Positions 1 through 6,479 of a stretch of DNA of 13,453 nt are shown in pieces. How positions within the stretch are numbered: the stretch's first letter is position 1; the number at the start of each line of letters is the position of its first letter. The notes under the pieces were generated by a model, which saw only the letters and a program-made list of their open reading frames with translations, was not told the DNA's origin and searched no databases. The translations under genes and the position numbers were made by a program. Source of the stretch: Syntrophales bacterium (lineage in GTDB: Bacteria > Desulfobacterota > Syntrophia > Syntrophales > UBA2210); contig JALNXD010000063.1 in NCBI GenBank assembly GCA_023230565.1, positions 1 through 13,453 on the forward strand, read 5' to 3'.

Positions 1-129
1 AATTCGACACAAATTCTAAAAATCCTTTTGGTATCATTTGTAAATTATTCAACTGTTTGTCTTTATTTCAAACTAATCCAGTTAATTGCTAATACCATAT
101 TTTGTCTTCATGATTTCGCCCTGGTATGC

Positions 130-158
130 TTGACGATAATTATGCATAATGTTATTAT
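130..158 (+). promoter_or_regulatory. Sigma-A-type promoter with palindromic spacer
   Basis: TTGACG (130-135) and TATTAT (153-158) are separated by 17 bases, a good match to the vegetative promoter consensus. The spacer contains the perfect 12-base palindrome ATTATGCATAAT (139-150), a plausible operator for a dimeric regulator. The leader would be about 110 bases and holds only a small hairpin (GACTT 226-230 with AAGTC 235-239) before the ribosome binding site. No regulator gene is visible in the window. The remaining sequence from 1 to 277 is AT-rich with no gene that I can support. Confidence 0.55.
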
Positions 159-277
159 CACCTTATAAGAATCATAGGTTTATACCAGCAGCCTTACATT
201 TTTCTAAACATCGTTTCTTTTCGCAGACTTCATAAAGTCAGCAAAGTCAACAAAAAAGGTTTTAGGAGGGAGATCAT

Positions 278-1102
278 ATGAAAAGTTTACCACCAGGATG
301 GGGAGAAAATCAACAGGCAGTAGTCAAGACAAGCTTACCGCTTGCCACACAGCTTTTTCCGGTGGCGGATATGCTTGCAAAGGATCTTCGCGGTACGTTG
401 AAGCTGGTTAAAGAAGCCGGCTATGACGGAGTTGAATTTTTCGGCGCACTGAAATATGTTGCTCAGGATGTTCGCTCAGCTCTTGATGAAGCCGGACTGC
501 AAATTGCGGGATGGCATACGCCGTGGGAATACCTGACCCCGGAAAACATCTATTCTACTATTACTTATAACAAGGTGCTCGGCAATCAGTTTATTATCGT
601 TCCTTGGAGGCCGGATGAAATCCTCGCCACCCGGGAGAGCTGCTTGCAGTTTGCCGCAGAGTTAACTTGGGTTTCCGACATGCTTGGCATGTATGGTATG
701 GTTACAGGTTACCATAATCATGCAACCGAGTTCCGTCCCACCGACGATACGAAGGAACTGCCTTGGGACATTATCGCTCAGAACACCCCTTCTAATGTCA
801 TTATGCAAAACGACATCGGAAACGGAATGCATGGCGGCGGAGATATGGTCGGCCTGCTGAAGAAATATCCGGGCCGTGGGGTAACCATACATATGAAGCC
901 ATACTCGACTGAGAGCCGTGACACGTTCTTCGACGATTCAAATTGCTCCATCAATTGGGACGAGTATTTCCTGATTGCCCGCAAAGAAGCCGGTGTCCGC
1001 TGGTACATTGTGGAATATGTGAATACCATCCGTTTTCCGGATGATCCCATCGGCGCACTTGCAGCATCAGCGAAATGGTTCAGGAGCCGCAACGGCAAAT
1101 AA
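278..1102 (+). CDS. Sugar phosphate isomerase/epimerase (xylose isomerase-like TIM barrel)
   Basis: The 274-residue product has the pattern of the AP-endonuclease-2/xylose-isomerase-like TIM-barrel family, whose members isomerise or epimerise sugars and inositol derivatives using a divalent metal. Visible landmarks are the early strand-helix segment TLKLVKEAGYDGVEFFG (about residues 40-56), and candidate acidic and histidine ligands E53, H80, H146/H148 (YHNH), D179 (QNDIGN), H205 (IHMKP) and E246 (VEY). The start is well supported because AGGAGG lies 8 bases upstream (264-269), although the protein carries about 15 more N-terminal residues than many relatives. It is probably cytosolic and co-transcribed with the Gfo/Idh/MocA gene 63 bases downstream, a pairing common in carbohydrate or inositol catabolic loci. 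Family assignment is confident; the substrate is unknown. Confidence 0.9.
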   Translation: MKSLPPGWGENQQAVVKTSLPLATQLFPVADMLAKDLRGTLKLVKEAGYDGVEFFGALKYVAQDVRSALDEAGLQIAGWHTPWEYLTPENIYSTITYNKVLGNQFIIVPWRPDEILATRESCLQFAAELTWVSDMLGMYGMVTGYHNHATEFRPTDDTKELPWDIIAQNTPSNVIMQNDIGNGMHGGGDMVGLLKKYPGRGVTIHMKPYSTESRDTFFDDSNCSINWDEYFLIARKEAGVRWYIVEYVNTIRFPDDPIGALAASAKWFRSRNGK

Positions 1103-1115
1103 AATTTAGATAGGT

Positions 1116-1138
1116 AAAACCTGGCGTAAGCCGGTTTT
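1116..1138 (+). terminator. Intercistronic hairpin, possible weak terminator or attenuator
   Basis: AAAACC (1116-1121) pairs with GGTTTT (1133-1138), and GGC (1123-1125) with GCC (1130-1132), around a GTAA loop and leaving one T bulged. A short T run overlaps the 3' arm. It lies between the isomerase stop and the next ribosome binding site, so it may reduce read-through or protect the upstream message rather than fully terminate. Confidence 0.4.
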
Positions 1139-1165
1139 TAAAGAAAAAATATAGGAGGGTTAAAC

Positions 1166-2365
1166 ATGGAATGGAGACCCAGACAGAAGCCGAAAGAGGT
1201 CCGGATCGCATTTATCGGAACCGGCGTTCAGCAACGTTCTCATATAAGGACTTATGCCAACCTTCCCGGTGTAAAGTTCGTCGCAGCGTCTGATATCGTT
1301 GAAGAAAAGCTCAATGAGTTCTGTGATGATTTCAATATCGAGCATCGCTATGTCGATTATCGTGAGATGCTGAAGAGGGACGACATTGATGCGGTTGATG
1401 TAACGGTTCACAACAATTTGCATCTCCCCCTCGTCATTGAGGTCTTGCGCGCCGGCAAACACTGCTATTGCGAGAAGCCAATGGCGGGATCGTTTGTTGA
1501 TGCTGTTGCTATGTACGAAGCCAGCGAAGAATATGGCAAGCTGCTGCACATCCAGCTCGCCCGGATCTATGACCACGTGACTGTCGCTGCAAAGGAGCAC
1601 ATAGACAGCGGTAAGCTCGGTCATATTTATCATGCACGCTCCTATGGCTATCGCCGCCGAGGCCGTCCCTATGTTGACGGATACGCGGAAAAAGAGTTTG
1701 ATCAGGCGTGGATTGCCCAACACGGCGCGCTGTACGATATGGGCGTTTACCATATCTCCCAGCTTCTCTACCTCCTAGGCTTACCGAAGCTTGAGAGGGT
1801 ATCCGGAAAAGTATATCAAGAGCTTGATATGGATCCCGTTCGTAAAGAGATCAGCAAATTTGACGTAGAAGAGCTTGGCGTGGGCTTTGCGCACTACGAG
1901 AATGGCTTGACTCTCGATATCTTGGAATCTTGGGCAATCCATGGCGGCCCATTCCCGCCTTCGGCTATTTATGGTTCAAAAGGCGGCGTGTCACTTGGCG
2001 GCGACTTCTCCAGCATCAAAGCAGATCCGATGGAAAATGCATTTACCTTCTATGACGAAGAACTTGGCTATCCGAGAGTTGTCAAGCTCGACCTGCAAGC
2101 AGAATTTGGACGCCGCGTGCAAGTGGATCCGAACTACAACTTCTATGCCAACTCACAGGCGCATTGGCTAGCGGCTTTGCGCGGCCAATGCGAACTGCTT
2201 CCGACAAAGGATATTGCCCTTGAAACCATGCGGGTCAGCGAAGGACTCTTCCTTTCCAGCACATTGAATAGGGAAATTTATGCCGAGGAGATCCCGACCC
2301 TCAGCAAATCTACGGCACTGAGAACGCAGGAGACCCCATTCGGCACCCTCAAATACGATTTTTAG
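1166..2365 (+). CDS. Gfo/Idh/MocA family NAD(P)-dependent oxidoreductase
   Basis: The 399-residue product has an N-terminal Rossmann fold beginning VRIAFIGTG (residues 12-20), the family motif EKP (103-105), and the active-site segment DMGVYHISQLL with D191 and H196, the usual acid/base positions of this family. The C-terminal half is the alpha/beta substrate domain. Members oxidise or rearrange sugars, inositols or their derivatives with NAD(P). The start follows AGGAGG (1153-1158) by 7 bases. It forms a two-gene unit with the upstream isomerase, suggesting that one makes a keto-sugar or keto-inositol and the other isomerises it; this division of labour is inference. The C-terminal tail ends naturally just before a terminator. 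The specific substrate cannot be read from the sequence. Confidence 0.92.
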   Translation: MEWRPRQKPKEVRIAFIGTGVQQRSHIRTYANLPGVKFVAASDIVEEKLNEFCDDFNIEHRYVDYREMLKRDDIDAVDVTVHNNLHLPLVIEVLRAGKHCYCEKPMAGSFVDAVAMYEASEEYGKLLHIQLARIYDHVTVAAKEHIDSGKLGHIYHARSYGYRRRGRPYVDGYAEKEFDQAWIAQHGALYDMGVYHISQLLYLLGLPKLERVSGKVYQELDMDPVRKEISKFDVEELGVGFAHYENGLTLDILESWAIHGGPFPPSAIYGSKGGVSLGGDFSSIKADPMENAFTFYDEELGYPRVVKLDLQAEFGRRVQVDPNYNFYANSQAHWLAALRGQCELLPTKDIALETMRVSEGLFLSSTLNREIYAEEIPTLSKSTALRTQETPFGTLKYDF

Positions 2366-2398
2366 TCTTGTCCCTTAAAAGAACGTTATTCATGCTTC

Positions 2399-2439
2399 AA
2401 TCTGAGAGTGGTTGGTTTTCCGCTGCTCTCAGATTTTTT
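2399..2439 (+). terminator. Rho-independent terminator
   Basis: A perfect 10-base stem (AATCTGAGAG 2399-2408 with CTCTCAGATT 2426-2435) is followed by a T run that begins inside the stem (2434-2439). It lies 33 bases after the oxidoreductase stop and closes the carbohydrate module. Confidence 0.85.
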
Positions 2440-2473
2440 GCGTTTTATTTACAATTGATGCTGTTCTTATTGT

Positions 2474-2543
2474 AACTCGTAATGCGTATCTCGTATCTCG
2501 TATCTCGTATCTCATCTCTCGTATCTCATATCCAGTATGTGGT
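2474..2543 (+). repeat. Array of heptanucleotide repeats (ATCTCGT), degenerate at the edges
   Basis: Read in a fixed 7-base register, ATCTCGT occurs three times perfectly (2488-2508), followed by ATCTCAT, CTCTCGT and ATCTCAT (2509-2529). More degenerate units continue in the same register on both sides: AACTCGT and AATGCGT on the left, ATCCAGT and ATGTGGT on the right. The array runs directly into the extended -10 element of the downstream promoter. Such microsatellites can change copy number by slippage. Confidence 0.85.
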
Positions 2544-2548
2544 ATAAT
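2540..2548 (+). promoter_or_regulatory. Extended -10 promoter for the phosphorylase gene
   Basis: TGGTATAAT is a perfect TGn-extended -10 element with the box at 2543-2548. The -35 position (about 2520-2525, CGTATC) has no consensus match and lies inside the heptamer array. The predicted transcript start near 2555 leaves a short leader of about 26 bases carrying the ribosome binding site AAAGGAG (2566-2572). Confidence 0.6.
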
Positions 2549-2580
2549 AGATGACAGGATGTGGAAAGGAGAGCGAGTAC

Positions 2581-3903
2581 GTGAGAGCGGTTGATATTAT
2601 ATTGAAAAAACGGCATGGAGAGGCCTTGACGAAGGAAGAGATAAAGTTTTTTATCAAAGGGTTTGTGAATGGGAGTATAGCGGATTACCAGGCAGCGGCG
2701 TTGCTGATGGCCATCTGCTTCAATGGAATGGACAGCAGGGAAACCACCGATCTGACCATAGCTATGGCTAACTCCGGAGAAACGATAGACCTGTCCCCAA
2801 TAGACGGAATAAAAGTAGACAAGCACAGCACGGGGGGAGTAGGAGATACTACGACTCTTATTGTAGCCCCGCTGGTTGCAGCCTGCGGCGTGCCGGTTGC
2901 CAAGATGTCAGGCAGAGGGCTTGGACATACAGGGGGTACACTGGACAAGCTGGAATCCATTCCGGGCTTCAGGGTATCTCTGTCCATGGATGAGTTCATT
3001 CAAACTGTTCAGAAGGTGGGCTTGTCTGTCATCAGCCAGAGCAACAACTTGGTGCCGGCAGATAAACTTCTTTATGCTTTAAGGGATGTTACCGGGACTG
3101 TTGACAGCATTCCGCTCATTGCCAGCAGCATAATGAGTAAAAAGATTGCAGCAGGTTCAGATGCTATTGTACTGGACGTCAAGACAGGCAGCGGTGCCTT
3201 TATGCAGTCTGTGGAGGACTCATTTGCACTGGCAAAGGAAATGGTAGAAATCGGAACAAGGGCAGGCAGAAACGTGACTGCCGTCATTACGGATATGGAT
3301 CAGCCTCTCGGCATGGCAATCGGAAATGCCCTTGAGGTAAAAGAAGCAATTGTAGTTCTACAAAATAAGCATACAGGCCCTCTTCGTGAGGTATCAGTCT
3401 ATTTGGCAGCGCAAATGCTGCTGACGGCAAACAAATGCACTAGTTTAGAGGATGGCTGCCGCATGGCGGAAGAAGCTTTAACATCCGGTAGAGGCCTAGA
3501 CAAGCTGGGCGATATGATTCGTCAACAGGGCGGGGATATAAGTGTATTGGAGGATATCAGTCTGCTCCCAGGTGCCGATGAAATTATATTGGTCAAGGCA
3601 GAAACAGAAGGATATATTGCTTCCATTGACACTGAAAAGATAGGCTTGAGCTCATTGCTGCTCGGCGCAGGCAGATCAAAAAAAGACGACATCATTGATC
3701 CCGGTGTAGGGCTTGTCATGCAAAAAAGGATAGGAGATCGAGTGGAGAAGGGAGACACCTTGGCAGAATTTTATGTCAATAAACAGGCTGGATTCCAGGA
3801 AGCGGCAGATACCTTCCTGCATGCAATTGAAATAAACAAGGAGAAACCTGAGCTTAAGCCTTTGATTTTTGGGACGGTTACAAAGGATGGTGTTTTCAGG
3901 TGA
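2581..3903 (+). CDS. pdp: Pyrimidine-nucleoside phosphorylase
   Basis: The enzyme splits uridine, thymidine or deoxyuridine with phosphate to give the free base and (deoxy)ribose 1-phosphate, for nucleoside salvage in the cytosol. I choose GTG 2581 (440 residues, close to the usual 430-440): AAAGGAG lies 8 bases upstream and the protein then begins MRAVDIILKKRHGEALTKEE, as relatives do. An ATG at 2551 is in frame but falls within about 5 bases of the predicted transcript start. Landmarks are the helical N-terminal domain, the phosphate-binding segment KHSTGGVGDTTTL (81-93), the thymidine phosphorylase signature beginning SGRGLGHTGGT (from residue 110), the base-binding residues R168, S183 and K187, and a C-terminal PYNP_C-type domain from about residue 340. 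It stands alone on its own promoter, convergent with gerC. A REP-like repeat starts immediately after its stop. Confidence 0.95.
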   Translation: MRAVDIILKKRHGEALTKEEIKFFIKGFVNGSIADYQAAALLMAICFNGMDSRETTDLTIAMANSGETIDLSPIDGIKVDKHSTGGVGDTTTLIVAPLVAACGVPVAKMSGRGLGHTGGTLDKLESIPGFRVSLSMDEFIQTVQKVGLSVISQSNNLVPADKLLYALRDVTGTVDSIPLIASSIMSKKIAAGSDAIVLDVKTGSGAFMQSVEDSFALAKEMVEIGTRAGRNVTAVITDMDQPLGMAIGNALEVKEAIVVLQNKHTGPLREVSVYLAAQMLLTANKCTSLEDGCRMAEEALTSGRGLDKLGDMIRQQGGDISVLEDISLLPGADEIILVKAETEGYIASIDTEKIGLSSLLLGAGRSKKDDIIDPGVGLVMQKRIGDRVEKGDTLAEFYVNKQAGFQEAADTFLHAIEINKEKPELKPLIFGTVTKDGVFR

Positions 3904-3910
3904 ATCCGGG

Positions 3911-4060
3911 AACACAGGGGGACAGTTCTTATAGTGGTCAATCGGAAGTTTTGTGCGCGAAAAAGCTCACCAAGTGGAGTTAAAAACCACTTAATGAGCT
4001 TCTTAATTTACCTGCGCACAAAATTTTTGATTGCCAGGAAGAATGAAGTCGTTGCGCGAC
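3911..4060 (+). repeat. Left REP-like module (head, long hairpin, tail)
   Basis: The module begins 7 bases after the phosphorylase stop. It has a head GGGGGACAGTTC (3917-3928), a long internal hairpin (3936-4035) and a 25-base tail at 4036-4060 that starts AGGAAGAATGAA and ends in the small hairpin GTCGT-TGC-GCGAC. A second copy of the same head and tail lies in inverted orientation at 6480-6569. The head differs at 1 of 12 positions and the tail at 4 of 25, all transitions, and the changes in the tail hairpin keep its pairing. The architecture recalls REP/REPIN sequences mobilised by RAYT transposases, but no RAYT gene is in the window. This module and what follows it fill the gene-free stretch 3904-4232. 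Confidence 0.7.
3936..4035 (+). other. 100-base compound imperfect hairpin
   Basis: Four nested stems can be drawn. GGTCAATC (3936-3943) pairs with GATTGCC (4029-4035) with one bulge. TTTTGTGCGC (3949-3958) pairs perfectly with GCGCACAAAA (4014-4023). AAGCTCA (3963-3969) pairs with TGAGCTT (3995-4001). AAGTGG (3972-3977) pairs with CCACTT (3987-3992) around a 9-base loop. The last two stack across a symmetric 2x2 internal loop (CC/AA). It could act as a terminator for the phosphorylase transcript, a structured RNA, or a folded single-stranded DNA substrate for a recombinase. I see no known RNA family in it. Confidence 0.65.
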
Positions 4061-4177
4061 TAACTATGGAGAATCAATCTTTTCTATTCAGCCAGAAATT
4101 CTATTCGTGGGCCTATTTTCAATTCAAAAATGGGGGAACCAGCAATGATAATGATAAAAAACCAGAAAACAAGGTAC

Positions 4178-4192
4178 AACTGCCCCCTCCCC
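4178..4192 (-). repeat. Inverted copy of the REP-like head
   Basis: On the minus strand this reads GGGGAGGGGGCAGTT, matching the head GGGGGACAGTT with one base missing. It faces the head at 3917, so 3917-4187 could be one REPIN-like unit of about 270 bases with inverted heads at both ends. The 117 bases between the tail motif (4060) and this head show no other structure that I can support. Confidence 0.45.
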
Positions 4193-4232
4193 ACTAAAGA
4201 GGCTCTTTTAGAATGTATGGGTTTTATACGTG

Positions 4233-5387
4233 TCACGGTGGTGAACTTTTGCTTAAGGCTCGTATAGTTTCCATTTTGCCTTTTTCACAAACAGGGCATA
4301 AAGTTACATCCCTGCCAAGAAGTAAGCTGACAATCTCAATCGTTGTGAGCCCCTTATATTTTGGCTTGTATGTTTGGCTTGCGGTAAGCTTTTTACAAAG
4401 CTTCAGCTTGGTTTTTCGGCTGCGATTTGAGAGGATTCCGTAGTGCCTTACCTTAACAAACCCTTTAGGGAGGACATGCATTAGAAAACGCCTGATAAAC
4501 TCTACCCCTGACATAGTGCATGTTTTTATCTTATTGCCATCCTTGTAATCCTTAACCTCTATCGTAACTGTGTGCTCGTCCATAGAGACAATACGTGAGT
4601 TTGAGATAGCAATTTTATGGGTGTATCTCCCAATGTATTTGATTACAGCCAGCGGTCCTGAAAAGGTCCTTTGGGTGTAGCTATACCAGCTTTGAGAATA
4701 GCATTTACTAAGCAATGAGTTAAATCTGGCTTTGTTAGAGTATTCTGTTGCATCGCCATAAAACTTTAGTTTGGCTTGCTCATAGTAGGATTTAAGATAA
4801 TGCAAAAACTTACCTCTGAACTTCTTTGACAGTACCTTTACCGGAATGAAAAAATCCTTGCTGGTGTTTCTCCATTGACCGTTCTTTGTTAAGCCACCGG
4901 CCAACAATACTGTATGAATATGAGGATGATAGTGCAGATCCTGACCCCATGTGTGCAGCATCGAAAAAAATCCAACTTCTGCTCCCAGATACTTTTTGTC
5001 CTTACATAGCTCACTGATAGTCTCTGCAACGGATCTATACATCAGCGGATACAACAACTCCTGGTTTTGATAAATCAGTTGATGGAGCTCCCTGGGCATT
5101 GTAAATATGACATGGAAGTAGGGTGCATCAAGAATATCCTGGCTCCTTTTATCAACCCAGACAGCTTTGGTAACACCTTGGCACAATGGACAATGTCTGT
5201 TCCTGCACGAATTATACCGCACCTCGTGGTGTCCGCATTCTCCACATTCGTGTACATGTCCCCCTAAAGCCGAAGTCCTGCATTTCATGATGTCATCTGC
5301 AGCTTTGGCCTGCTGTGCTGAGGGAGTGTATTGAAGCTTGTACTGCCCGTAGAATTTATTAAAAATGTCTTGCACAGTAATACTCAT
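4233..5387 (-). CDS. IS91-family transposase (zinc-binding, Y2 HUH type)
   Basis: The 384-residue protein has an N-terminal zinc-binding domain with HVHECGECGHH (44-54) and CRNRHCPLC (61-69). The HUH nuclease motif H156-I-H158 lies within HYHPHIH, and paired catalytic tyrosines Y251 and Y255 lie within YIGRYTHKIAIS. The four-residue spacing of the tyrosines matches IS91-type Y2 enzymes. A C-terminal CPVC pair (364-367) may bind a further zinc. The family nicks one strand at the element's origin end and transposes by rolling-circle replication. Its start overlaps the recombinase stop as ATGA, implying translational coupling; the ribosome binding site is weak (GGTGG). Length and motifs look complete, so it is probably functional. 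Confidence 0.92.
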   Translation of the reverse strand: MSITVQDIFNKFYGQYKLQYTPSAQQAKAADDIMKCRTSALGGHVHECGECGHHEVRYNSCRNRHCPLCQGVTKAVWVDKRSQDILDAPYFHVIFTMPRELHQLIYQNQELLYPLMYRSVAETISELCKDKKYLGAEVGFFSMLHTWGQDLHYHPHIHTVLLAGGLTKNGQWRNTSKDFFIPVKVLSKKFRGKFLHYLKSYYEQAKLKFYGDATEYSNKARFNSLLSKCYSQSWYSYTQRTFSGPLAVIKYIGRYTHKIAISNSRIVSMDEHTVTIEVKDYKDGNKIKTCTMSGVEFIRRFLMHVLPKGFVKVRHYGILSNRSRKTKLKLCKKLTASQTYKPKYKGLTTIEIVSLLLGRDVTLCPVCEKGKMETIRALSKSSPP

Positions 5388-6247
5388 TTTGGGCCACCAT
5401 CCAGCGGACTCTTTATTCCCATAAGGCTTTTCGATGTCATGTGCAGATAGGTCATGGTTGTCTGAAGCCTTTTATGTCCAAGCATTTGCTGAATGATTAC
5501 AGGTTCCACACCCATTTCCAATGAATGAGTTGCAAAGCAATGCCTTAATGTCCTGGCTGATATTCCTTTGTCGAATAACAGCTTGTCCCTAAGCTTTATC
5601 ACAGTATTTTTAATAGATTTTACTGTAATGTGTGTTCCCTCTTTTTGGCCAGGAAACAGCCAGTCTTCTGGCTTGTACGGCTTAGAGTAAAAGTATCGCC
5701 TAAAGTATTCTCGCAGCACTTTCAAGGCCATTTCCGATAGTATGGTATATCTATTGGTATCATGCTTGGCATTATCGATTCTTATCCGCATGGTTCTGCT
5801 GCAAATATCTGATATCTTCAGACTGGCTACTTCGCTGACCCTTAAGCCGCTACCATAGAGTAACACCAAGATAGCCCTATGCTTTAGATTAGTCGTAGAA
5901 TCTATGATTGCCAGTATATCCTCTTTCGGCGGTATGTACGGCATCCTTTGCCGCTTTTTCATTCGTGGGATTTTACGTTTATTCCATTCCTTATCCAGGA
6001 CGTTAGTACAGAAAAACTTAATTCCTGAAATGTAGTTATTAATGGTTCCCGGCGAAAGGTCTTTCTCCTTCTTAAGGAAAAGAATATATTGCTGTATATC
6101 TGTATCAGTTATGTCGTTTATCTCTTTTTGCTGCTCATTGATGTATTGGATAAATGCCTTTATTCTTCTTCGATAGGACTCCCGTGTTGATTCGGGGGAT
6201 CCCTTTAATTCAAAGTATAGATTGATTTCTCTTTCATAATCGTACAT
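5384..6247 (-). CDS. Tyrosine recombinase (XerC/D-like phage integrase family)
   Basis: The 287-residue protein has an N-terminal SAM-like core-binding domain (about 1-90) and a C-terminal catalytic domain (about 105-275). Catalytic positions are R136 (GSGLRVSE), K161 in the beta-hairpin, R235 (TLRH), H258 (LGH) and the nucleophile Y267 (TYLHM). The usual first histidine of the HxxR motif is R232 here (ARTLRH), a substitution worth noting though the other residues are intact. The start follows AAGGAG by 8 bases (6256-6261). Its 4-base overlap with the transposase says the two act together, perhaps to resolve or circularise transposition products; that role is inference. No convincing minus-strand promoter was found. 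Confidence 0.9.
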   Translation of the reverse strand: MYDYEREINLYFELKGSPESTRESYRRRIKAFIQYINEQQKEINDITDTDIQQYILFLKKEKDLSPGTINNYISGIKFFCTNVLDKEWNKRKIPRMKKRQRMPYIPPKEDILAIIDSTTNLKHRAILVLLYGSGLRVSEVASLKISDICSRTMRIRIDNAKHDTNRYTILSEMALKVLREYFRRYFYSKPYKPEDWLFPGQKEGTHITVKSIKNTVIKLRDKLLFDKGISARTLRHCFATHSLEMGVEPVIIQQMLGHKRLQTTMTYLHMTSKSLMGIKSPLDGGPK

Positions 6248-6333
6248 TTTGCCGTCTCCTTATTGGTTGTTAGTATTTAAGCTAGCACTTTGATTTTAGG
6301 AGGCGGTCTTGCCTTTTTTTCACTTCTATTCAG

Positions 6334-6363
6334 TTGATTATTTGGATTGATTTGTGGTATACT
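6334..6363 (+). promoter_or_regulatory. Candidate promoter antisense to the recombinase leader
   Basis: TTGATT (6334-6339) and TATACT (6358-6363) are spaced by 18 bases, and TGG precedes the -10 box, giving a TGn extension. It points right, away from the recombinase and towards the 3' end of gerC, with no plus-strand gene downstream. Transcription from about 6370 would run straight into the hairpin GAAAAAGTATGC / GCATACTTTTTC. Confidence 0.4.
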
Positions 6364-6442
6364 CATAAATACGAAAAAGTATGCTCCTTTCTGGCCTGTT
6401 TGGTTTGGCGATTAAACAATACCACAAAGTGCATACTTTTTC
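6351..6442. other. Interleaved perfect inverted repeats
   Basis: TTTGTGGTAT (6351-6360) is the exact reverse complement of ATACCACAAA (6419-6428), and GAAAAAGTATGC (6373-6384) that of GCATACTTTTTC (6431-6442). The arms alternate in the order A-B-A'-B', so the two helices form either a pseudoknot or mutually exclusive hairpins. They lie 100-200 bases upstream of the recombinase start, in what is probably its leader or the element's 5' end. With the neighbouring sites they account for most of the gene-free stretch 6248-6569. A weak GC hairpin plus T run at 6301-6320 adds little. Confidence 0.6.
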
Positions 6443-6479
6443 TATTTCTTTAGAATGTTTTGTTGGATTTTAGAAAACC

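Larger units (their letters stand above)
4193..6470 (-). mobile_element. IS91-family element carrying a tyrosine recombinase (boundaries approximate)
   Basis: Two overlapping minus-strand genes, a tyrosine recombinase and a downstream IS91-type HUH transposase, form the unit. IS91 elements move by a rolling-circle-like mechanism and lack terminal inverted repeats and target duplications, so the ends cannot be set from one copy. The 3' (origin-like) end should fall between the REP-like head at 4192 and the transposase stop at 4233. That stretch contains the short palindrome AAAGAG-G-CTCTTT (4196-4208). The 5' end should lie between about 6280 and 6480. Some IS91 relatives are known to carry an additional integrase-like gene upstream of the transposase, so the pairing has precedent. 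Confidence 0.7.

Noticed and set aside
2474..2543. A CRISPR array
   Set aside because: The 7-base units are directly adjacent with no unique spacers and no cas genes are present.
3936..4035. An integron attC site beside an integrase
   Set aside because: The fold and size are suggestive, but the RYYYAAC and GTTRRRY core boxes are absent and the recombinase does not show an IntI-like extra patch.
3934..4197. An 87-codon plus-strand frame covering the left repeat and hairpin
   Set aside because: It has no ribosome binding site and runs through palindromic repeat sequence. The short peptide similarity to the right-hand copy (KNEVVAR versus KNEIAAR) follows from the repeated DNA.
4213..4443. Plus-strand frame over the end of the transposase gene
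   Set aside because: It is antisense to a well-supported coding region and has no ribosome binding site or recognisable domain.
6301..6320. A terminator made by AGGC...GCCT and a T run
   Set aside because: The stem is only 4 bases and no plus-strand gene ends there.
6277..6366. A 29-codon minus-strand frame (MSIPQINPNNQLNRSEKKAR, then PPPKIKVLA) ahead of the recombinase
   Set aside because: AAAGGAG lies 18 bases upstream, too far to serve its ATG, and the frame overlaps the inverted-repeat structure. It could be a leader peptide but there is no positive evidence.
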